A program made the translations under genes and the position numbers. From Candidatus Sigynarchaeota archaeon (lineage in GTDB: Archaea; Asgardarchaeota; Lokiarchaeia; Sigynarchaeales; Sigynarchaeaceae), in NCBI GenBank assembly GCA_030587525.1, contig JAUQYW010000316.1, forward strand, positions 1-20,544: a stretch of DNA of 20,544 nucleotides. The letters are read 5' to 3'. Shown here one piece after another: positions 14,822 through 20,544 of this stretch. The notes under the pieces were generated by a model. The model had not been told where the DNA came from, made no database searches, and worked only from the letters and a program-made list of their open reading frames with translations. Within the stretch, counting starts at the first letter, position 1; every line of letters starts with the position of its first letter.

Positions 14822-17800
14822 TCAAGCGTTGAGGTGGTCGAGCTGGAACAAGAAATCAGCGATCACCTTGTCAATGCCCCCCGCTGCCAAGCCAAACACG
14901 AGCACGCATCCAACGATGCAAATAATAATGATAAAGAACGCTCCGATGGCATGTTTCTTGTTCTTGTAGACCATGTTTCGCATGAACGACCAGATCCCGA
15001 GAAACGAACACCCGGCAACGAGACCCAGCAGCGTGTAAAACCCCGGGCTGTTAAACCCGAGAATCACCGCGATCGACCCACCGGCAACGAACACGACGAG
15101 GAATACCAGGAGCAAGACCCATTGCCAGACCATCGCCAGTCCCGTGGCGTGCATGGAGCGCCAGTCTTTCTTTCCGATGGCTTGCGTGATAGCTGCACCG
15201 ACGCGAGACCCCGTGATGTACCCGCCGATGATCACGAGGAACGGCATGGCCAGGTTAGGTAATTGCCACGCGAACAATACCTGGAACATCAATGCCCAGC
15301 CGGCGATCATTCCCGCGGGAAACACGATGCTGCCTGCGAGCCATTTCACGCGATCGGTCGTTGGCATCACGAACAACTCGTGACGATCCTCTTTTCGCCA
15401 TTTCGAGGTGCCGAGCATCACCTTGACCATTTCCTTCGCCCGCAGACCCTTTGGGCTGTAAGATAGAACTGCCGCGGTGCCGAGCAGCGCCATCCCGATC
15501 AAGATCGCTAGCAGGCCGGCGCGTGCGGCGTCGGTCCGCCCGACGAGGGCCATCCACGCGCCTTCCAGCTGGGAATAGGAATAAACGAATCCCCAGCCAT
15601 ATGGCGTGTATTTTTGCTGGTACGCGTTGTGCTTCGCGATGATGTTGTTCCGGGCTTGCTCGGCGATCTGGAAGCAACCCGCGTCCCAGGTATACAGCCA
15701 ATGAAAATACGCAACGTGCCAAGCACGCCAATCGGCAAATAGATCTGCAAAGGCCGCGTATGCTCGTATGTGCTCGCGGAAGTAACCCAGGACGCTCGTC
15801 AAGTTCGCGTAATCGACGGACGAGGCGTTGAACACGAAGTCGGGGGAATCATCGAGCGATCCATAACCGGGATACGACGCTGGGCACGAATCTGCCATTT
15901 CCCAAGCAACCGAGCTGCCGTTGTACCCTTCATCCAGCGTGTATTGCACGCCCGGCATCCCGCCGTAGTTTGGCAGCGTCATGTAAAACATGTTGAACCG
16001 GGTCGGGTCAAACGTGATGCTATTCCCGTTGTTCACGACGTCGCCTCGAAATTTTCCCGACGTGCTCCATGCTTTCATGAAAAACAGCTGCCGGAAAACC
16101 TCGGTCGACAGGTCGAAAACGTGCGTAATGTTCGCGACGATCGCGGGATCGAAAATGCCCACCTTGTTCAAGTAGGCACGTACACCATCCCCCGCCCGAA
16201 TGGACGCGTTGTACGTGTGCTGGACGAGGTAAAAGACTGTCGCATCCCGGGTCGCGTCTGGCGTGGCGAGGGTCCTCCACGACGGCGCCGTTAATTGCAT
16301 GCCGTCGTAACCGACGATGTTCGGGTTGTCCCACCAACCAACGGTCGTGCCGTTGCCGTAATCGTATCGCGTGCCGTTGTCAGAGTACCAGTCGTGCAAG
16401 AAGCCCCGGAAGTACGGGGTAATAGCTTGCACCGCCCAGCCGATTATCCAGCGGTGGTGCGAGACACCCATCGTCGGATTGGCCGGCATATTCAACCAAT
16501 GGTCATTGTACGTCTCCTTGGTCCTGAGGATCAGGTTCGTGGCTGTGATAGGGTCGAGCATCTGGTGGCATAGCGTGGCGTTGTTGAACGGGTTCTCGGT
16601 TTCCTGGATCATCCACATGCGCTGGATGACCTCGGCGTTCACATCCGCCGCCGCTGCGGTCGTGATATTGATGAACCGGCCCAGCGTCTCGACCGTGTGC
16701 ATGAACGAGACCTTCTTGTACACTTCTTGACCTTGCCAGTTCTTCAACGAGATGTCGTCGATTCTGAACTTAAACCCGCCAAAGCCATCCGCATTCGTGC
16801 TGTTCATGATCGTCCCCAGCGCTTCGATAACGGCCTGGTACTTCGCTTCCAGCAGCGTCCAGACGGGTGAATCGGGCGCGATGGCCTGTTCATAGATGCT
16901 ATCGGGGAACTGCTTCGTTTCCTCTGCGCCGTATTCAGGCCCGGCGTATCCCAACTCTTCATTAAGCCAATCATACATGGGGTGAGTCATGATCAGCTCG
17001 TCGGACGCGAGGAACACCCGGACGTGGTATTGCGCTGCGAGTTGCAGCACGTCGGCAAGCCACGCGAGGTAATTTGCTCTCTCGGCGATATCGGTACTGG
17101 ACCATCCGTTGTTGAAGCCAAGCAAGGAAATATTGGCGATCTCGTTCAGCGGGCTCGAAGGAAATTCTATGCAGTTTATTTGCCGGGCCACGAACACCTT
17201 GAACGTGGCTTCGACCGATAGTATGCCCGTGCTCCAGCCAAGCGCGTCGAGCTGGATGTTCATGCGCATTTCCTTGAACACGATTCCCGTCCAGTTTTCG
17301 TTCCGGGTCAAGGTGATTGCATGATACGCGGTAAAGCGCTGCATCGTATCGAAGCAACCCGCGTCCATCACCCATCCCGTGGCGGAATCGTTTCTCCACG
17401 GCGCGAGCAGCGTGTCTTGGCCCTTGGCCGAACGGTTCACGGCCGGGAGCGATGAATCCGAGAGATTCGCGAGGATCATGCTGGCATTCCACCAGATCAG
17501 CGTGCCGTTCAGCAGCGATCTCGCGGCTGCGAGATCGGCCAAGCCTCCCAGCGGGAGCGACGCGTTGATCGAGTGCACGGGCAAGCTCCTCCCGAATTGA
17601 TACTCCCACTCGCCCTTGAATCCCGTGATCGAGGCGTTCAAGCCCTTGTCCTTGCCCGTTCCCATGTCCACGACGATCCCCGTCAAGTTCGCGGGAGCTG
17701 ACGCATTGGATAAATCGGCTGGAGCCAATCGAGTGGTTGAATAATCTCGGTCTAGGCCACCGCACGTGGCGTGCGTTCACCATCACGGGAACGGTACATA

Positions 17801-17849
17801 TGATCGCCAAGACAACGGCGATGAAGGTGTAGATATATTTCATATGCAT
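14822..17849 (-). CDS. large secreted/membrane protein, glycosidase-like ectodomain, apparent 1-nt frameshift near N-terminus
   Basis: The long open frame gives 968 residues from a TTG at 17728. The natural start is upstream at ATG 17849 or 17843, in another frame, where MKYIYTFIAVVLAIICTVPV is a clear signal peptide behind a good ribosome site. Removing one base between about 17735 and 17776 joins the two. In 968-residue numbering, 1-735 is an outside domain with many N-X-S/T sequons. The segments INCIEFPSSPLNEIA (184-198), a YLAWLADVLQLAAQYHVRVFLA helix-strand (220-241) and DGFGGFKFRIDD (314-325) suggest a TIM barrel with some resemblance to GH67 alpha-glucuronidases; I do not assign catalytic residues. 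Residues 736-951 hold about six membrane helices, with a cytoplasmic basic loop near 759-795. Probable role: cell-surface carbohydrate processing or recognition, low certainty. Confidence 0.75.
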
Positions 17850-17853
17850 CAAT

Positions 17854-17860
17854 AACCTTT
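17854..17860 (-). promoter_or_regulatory. ribosome binding site of the signal-peptide frame
   Basis: The minus strand reads AAAGGTT, 4 nt before ATG 17849 and 10 nt before ATG 17843. It supports translation from the signal peptide rather than from the internal TTG at 17728, which has no such site. Confidence 0.5.
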
Positions 17861-17913
17861 CGTGTAAAATCGTTAAATACATATACCTAACGGGCTTGAC
17901 GATTGTAACCACG

Positions 17914-17961
17914 CAAGGCTTTTTACCACGCAATCCAAAGTGCATGGGAAAAAAAGCCTTG
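17914..17961. repeat. 11-bp perfect inverted repeat upstream of the CooS-like gene
   Basis: CAAGGCTTTTT (17914-17924) and AAAAAGCCTTG (17951-17961) are exact reverse complements separated by 26 nt. They lie about 55-100 nt before ATG 18015 in a divergent promoter region. They could form an RNA stem or two half-sites of an operator. Confidence 0.6.
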
Positions 17962-17962
17962 A

Positions 17963-17977
17963 TTGATTCGTAATCAA
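17963..17977. promoter_or_regulatory. 15-bp palindrome, candidate operator for the CooS-like gene
   Basis: TTGATT-CGT-AATCAA is perfect around a 3-nt centre; a further TTGATT overlaps on its left at 17959. It ends 37 nt before ATG 18015, where a repressor could block initiation. It resembles FNR-type half-sites (TTGAT/ATCAA) but with a 5-nt rather than 4-nt spacer. Confidence 0.5.
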
Positions 17978-18014
17978 CAACTATTCTTCTGAATGAAAAG
18001 GGCTGAGTAGAACA

Positions 18015-19919
18015 ATGGATGCAAACCGCATTTCCTATCATGATTCGGTCAAGAAGCTCTATGAACGCGTGAAGAAGGACGGGATGACGAACATCTGGGA
18101 TCGTTTCGAGGCCCAGGGCATCGGGAATCCCGACAGTCGCTGCCCATTCTGCATGGGCGGCGTGCGCTGCGATCTCTGCAGCAACGGTCCATGCCGGGCT
18201 GATGTCGCCAAGGACAAGCGCGGCGTTTGTGGCATCACGGGGGATGGCATGGCAATGCGCATGATGCTCTTGCGAAACATTATGGGCGCCAGCACGTACC
18301 ATTACCATTGCGAGGCCACGGTGAAAACTATGCGGGTCGCGGCGGAGGGCAAGACTACCGTTACCATAACCGAGCCAGAAAAGCTGAAAAACTTTGCCAA
18401 GCGACTCGGCATCAATATTTCTGGTTCCTCGTTGGAGGTCGCGAAGAGATTCTGCGATTTCGTCGAGGCGGATTTCAGGAAACCCTACGACGAGCCAAGC
18501 GCCATCGTCGAAGCGCTTGCGCCCCCGGAGCGAAAGGCGCTGTGGAAGCGGCTCGGGATCTTCCCGGGCGGCATCTATGGCGAGATGATGCTCGCGTCGA
18601 GCTCTTGCCTCACGAATGTTGATGGCTACTACGCGAGCCTTGCCACGAAAGCGATGCGCATGTCGATTGCCATGGCTTACCAGAGCCAGATAGTCAACGA
18701 GTTCGGCATGGACATCTTGTACGGCATCCCGCGGCCGCACGAGATGCGCGTGGATCTCGGCGTGCTTGACCCCGATTACGTGAACATCCTGCCAAACGGC
18801 CACGAACCGTTCCTCGGCTTCGCAATGGTCGAGCTTGCGCGAAAGAAGGAATTGCAGGCAAAGGCGAAAAAGGTGGGCGCTAAGGGAATTCACATCATTG
18901 CCAACATCGAGACCGGCCAAGAGATGATCCAGCGCTGGAAGCAAGACGACGTGTTTTACGGCTTCACGGGCAACTGGATCATGCAAGAAGCGATCCTCGC
19001 CAGTGGTTGTGTCGACCTGTTCGTCGCCGACATGAACTGTTCTATGCCAATTGACCCGATCTATGCGAAAAAATACAAGTTCAAGCTCGTTCCCGTGTCC
19101 GAGGTCGTCGCCTTCGAGGGGATCACCGACCGGATCAACTACGTGCCAGAGAAAGCCAAGGAACAAGCCACCGCGCTCATCCAGATGGCCATCGACAACT
19201 TCAAAGATCGCCGCGCCAGCGTGGAGCCGGTCACGGGACTCCCGATGAGAAATGCAATCGTTGGGTTCTCGACGGAAAGCATTCTCGAAGCGCTCGGTGG
19301 CAAGCTCGACCCGCTGCTCGATGCGATCAAGAAAGGCACGATCCGAGGTGTCGTCGGCCTCGTTTCATGCACGACCCTGCGCGATCACGGCCAGGACGTG
19401 CATAGTATTGCCGTTGCCAAGGAATTGATAAAGCGGGACCTGCTCGTGCTGTCGATGGGCTGCGGCAACGGGGCCATGCAAGTCGGGGGCTTGTGCAGTC
19501 CCGAGGCCAAGGATCTGGCTGGCCCTGGCTTGAAAAAGCTCTGCGCTGCCTTGGAGATCCCGCCGGTCTTGAGCTACGGCACGTGCACGGACACGGGACG
19601 CGTCGCCGACTTGCTCGGGGCGATATCAGCTGCGCTCGGCGGCGTGGCCATTCCCGACCTTCCCGTCGCGGCGTGCGCGCCAGAGTACATGGAACAAAAA
19701 GCGACGATTGATGCCGTGTTTGCCGTCGCCTTCGGCCTCTACACGTACGTGAACCCTGTGCCATTCATCACCAGCGCCCCGAACCTAGTGAAATTGCTCA
19801 CGGTCGATGTAAAAGGCCTCACGGGCGGAATCATGAACGTGGAGAAGGATGCAGGGAAAGCCGCCGATGGCATCCTCGCGCACATCGAAGGTAACCGCAA
19901 GAAGCTCGGGTTGAAATGA
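18015..19919 (+). CDS. CooS-type Ni,Fe-CODH homologue with Cys-to-Glu change in the C-cluster
   Basis: 634 residues, the usual CooS length, homodimeric in the family, cytoplasmic. Cluster B ligands are complete: C52, C55, C60, C72. The D-cluster motif is C43-x2-C46, with R51 at the second cysteine of the usual CX7C. C-cluster positions, compared with Carboxydothermus CODH-II from memory, are H263 (H261), E299 (C295), C342 (C333), C452 (C446), C483 (C476) and C524 (C526); K562 matches catalytic K563. In the segment GAKGIHIIANIETGQEM (288-304), I298-E299 replaces the usual Cys-Cys before TG. H96 fits H93, but C99, T102 and T105 replace the relay histidines. Hence CO oxidation is doubtful; a hybrid Fe/S/O cluster as in CooS-V or HCP is more likely. 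A ferredoxin gene follows 37 nt downstream. A standard cooS name is withheld for that reason. Confidence 0.93.
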   Translation: MDANRISYHDSVKKLYERVKKDGMTNIWDRFEAQGIGNPDSRCPFCMGGVRCDLCSNGPCRADVAKDKRGVCGITGDGMAMRMMLLRNIMGASTYHYHCEATVKTMRVAAEGKTTVTITEPEKLKNFAKRLGINISGSSLEVAKRFCDFVEADFRKPYDEPSAIVEALAPPERKALWKRLGIFPGGIYGEMMLASSSCLTNVDGYYASLATKAMRMSIAMAYQSQIVNEFGMDILYGIPRPHEMRVDLGVLDPDYVNILPNGHEPFLGFAMVELARKKELQAKAKKVGAKGIHIIANIETGQEMIQRWKQDDVFYGFTGNWIMQEAILASGCVDLFVADMNCSMPIDPIYAKKYKFKLVPVSEVVAFEGITDRINYVPEKAKEQATALIQMAIDNFKDRRASVEPVTGLPMRNAIVGFSTESILEALGGKLDPLLDAIKKGTIRGVVGLVSCTTLRDHGQDVHSIAVAKELIKRDLLVLSMGCGNGAMQVGGLCSPEAKDLAGPGLKKLCAALEIPPVLSYGTCTDTGRVADLLGAISAALGGVAIPDLPVAACAPEYMEQKATIDAVFAVAFGLYTYVNPVPFITSAPNLVKLLTVDVKGLTGGIMNVEKDAGKAADGILAHIEGNRKKLGLK

Positions 19920-19920
19920 G

Positions 19921-19936
19921 TTTTTACTTTTTTTTT
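19921..19936 (+). terminator. oligo-T tract between CooS-like and ferredoxin genes
   Basis: TTTTTAC followed by nine T starts 2 nt after the CooS-like stop. Archaeal polymerase can terminate on such tracts without a hairpin. It may end part of the transcripts and lower ferredoxin expression relative to the CooS-like gene. Confidence 0.45.
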
Positions 19937-19956
19937 GTTCACGACGGTGGTGCTGA

Positions 19957-20544
19957 ATGGTCAAGCGAGACATCATCAAGATCGACGAGGAAAAATGCAC
20001 GGGATGCGGTACATGCGCGAATGGATGCCCGGAAGGGGCGATCCAGGTCATCGATGGAAAGGCGAGGCTCGTGAGCGACTTGATGTGCGACGGCCTCGGC
20101 GCGTGCATCGGGACATGTCCCGAAGGTGCGATAACGATCGAGAAGCGGGAAGCCGAGCCCTATAACGAGAAAAAAGTGATGGGCAACATCGTGAAGGCTG
20201 GAACCAACACGATCAAGGCGCATCTCAAGCATTTGAAGGATCACAAGCAGGATGAATATCATCGCCAAGCAATCGATTATTTGAAAGAACATGGAATTTC
20301 CGTTCCCGATGAAAAGGGGGAGGAATGCGGTAGCAACCATGCCGCGCCGGGTACCGCGACGATCGGCGCGGAAATGCACGGTTGCCCGGGATCGGCAACC
20401 ATGGCCATATCCAGGAAAGCCACGCCCGTGCCAGCAAGCGAGAACAAAGTGACCGTCCCCTCAGAGCTCCAGAATTGGCCGATCCAGCTGCGGCTCATCA
20501 ACCCTACCGCGGAGTATTTTGACAATGCCGACATCGTGGTCGCT
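19957..20544 (+). CDS. dicluster ferredoxin-type protein, partial (runs off window)
   Basis: 196 codons are present and no stop is reached. Residues 1-62 are a 2x[4Fe-4S]-type ferredoxin domain: C14-x2-C17-x2-C20-x3-CP24, then C44-x5-C50-x3-CP54 in CDGLGACIGTCPEGAI (44-59). The second motif has three cysteines in the wider spacing found in this ferredoxin family. Residues 80-115 are a charged helical linker. Residues 141-196 begin a second domain with HGCPGS (141-146) and SELQNWPIQLRLINP (169-183), then YFDNADIVVA (187-196) at the edge. I recognise this C-terminal layout from ferredoxin-like proteins of anaerobes; its function is not established. Position 37 nt after the CooS-like gene suggests it is the electron partner, like CooF for CooS, though it is not CooF by sequence. 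A weak GGTGGTG ribosome site precedes the start. Confidence 0.9.
   Translation, partial: MVKRDIIKIDEEKCTGCGTCANGCPEGAIQVIDGKARLVSDLMCDGLGACIGTCPEGAITIEKREAEPYNEKKVMGNIVKAGTNTIKAHLKHLKDHKQDEYHRQAIDYLKEHGISVPDEKGEECGSNHAAPGTATIGAEMHGCPGSATMAISRKATPVPASENKVTVPSELQNWPIQLRLINPTAEYFDNADIVVA

Noticed and set aside
14774..14831. AGGAGG followed by an 11-codon plus-strand mini-ORF
   Set aside because: The AGGAGG is 17 nt from the ATG, the peptide has no features, and the region is better explained as minus-strand promoter and terminator sequence.
17959..17977. A true FNR/NnrR site
   Set aside because: Half-sites TTGAT/ATCAA are present, but the spacer is 5 nt (or 9 nt for the outer copy) instead of 4, and no such regulator is seen in the window.
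16971..19166. 731-codon minus-strand open frame
   Set aside because: Most of it is antisense to the CooS-like gene or out of frame with the large surface protein, with His/Arg-rich shadow composition. Only the section around 17780-17849, the signal peptide, is real, and it belongs to the frameshifted gene.
18015..19919. Plain annotation as a carbon-monoxide dehydrogenase
   Set aside because: The fold is CODH, but E299 at a C-cluster cysteine position and loss of the relay histidines make CO oxidation doubtful, so the cooS name was withheld.

Overview
The window reads as archaeal chromosome. Support: TATA-box elements about 26 nt from probable starts, two genes that look leaderless, a GGTGATC-type ribosome site, and large surface proteins with N-terminal signal or anchor segments, many N-X-S/T sequons and C-terminal membrane anchors with basic tails. 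The propeller surface protein with repeated 'IKWDSDGNQLWNQTW'-type motifs resembles proteins I associate with Asgard archaea (Loki-, Thor- and Heimdall-type). That placement is an inference; no rRNA or other marker gene is present.

Layout. 1-1874: the leader-distal end of a CRISPR array (27 full repeats plus one cut by the window edge), with no cas genes in view. 1914-3818: a PLD-like protein with zinc ribbons, a DUF4177-type protein and a small conserved protein. 3842-6526: a GC-rich 894-residue protein that looks like an SF1 helicase with its ATPase motifs lost, followed by a winged helix and an unknown C-terminal half. 6834-8672: a propeller-PKD-calcium-repeat surface protein whose two halves differ sharply in base composition. 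8968-10179: a HEAT-repeat protein. 10230-10420: an intergenic region with nested direct repeats and a hairpin. 10541-12943: an 800-residue membrane-anchored ectodomain with three tandem modules. 12996-17849 (minus strand): a xylose-isomerase-like TIM-barrel protein, an ADP-ribosylglycohydrolase, and a very large secreted/membrane protein whose signal peptide is in a different frame from its body.

18015-20544: the most interesting unit. A CooS-type Ni,Fe-CODH homologue is followed by a dicluster ferredoxin that runs off the window. The CooS keeps cluster B and five of six C-cluster ligands, but the cysteine equivalent to Cys295 of Carboxydothermus CODH-II is Glu299. Hybrid cluster protein (HCP) uses Glu at this position, and the deviant CooS-V of Carboxydothermus also lacks a canonical cysteine. 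The D-cluster motif is CX2C rather than CX7C, and most of the histidine proton relay is missing. This looks like a CODH scaffold holding an Fe/S/O hybrid cluster and served by a dedicated ferredoxin, more likely acting on hydroxylamine/NO-type or other redox chemistry than on CO. It lies behind a perfect 15-bp palindrome and an 11-bp inverted repeat that may be regulatory.

No tRNA, rRNA, transposase or insertion sequence was recognised.
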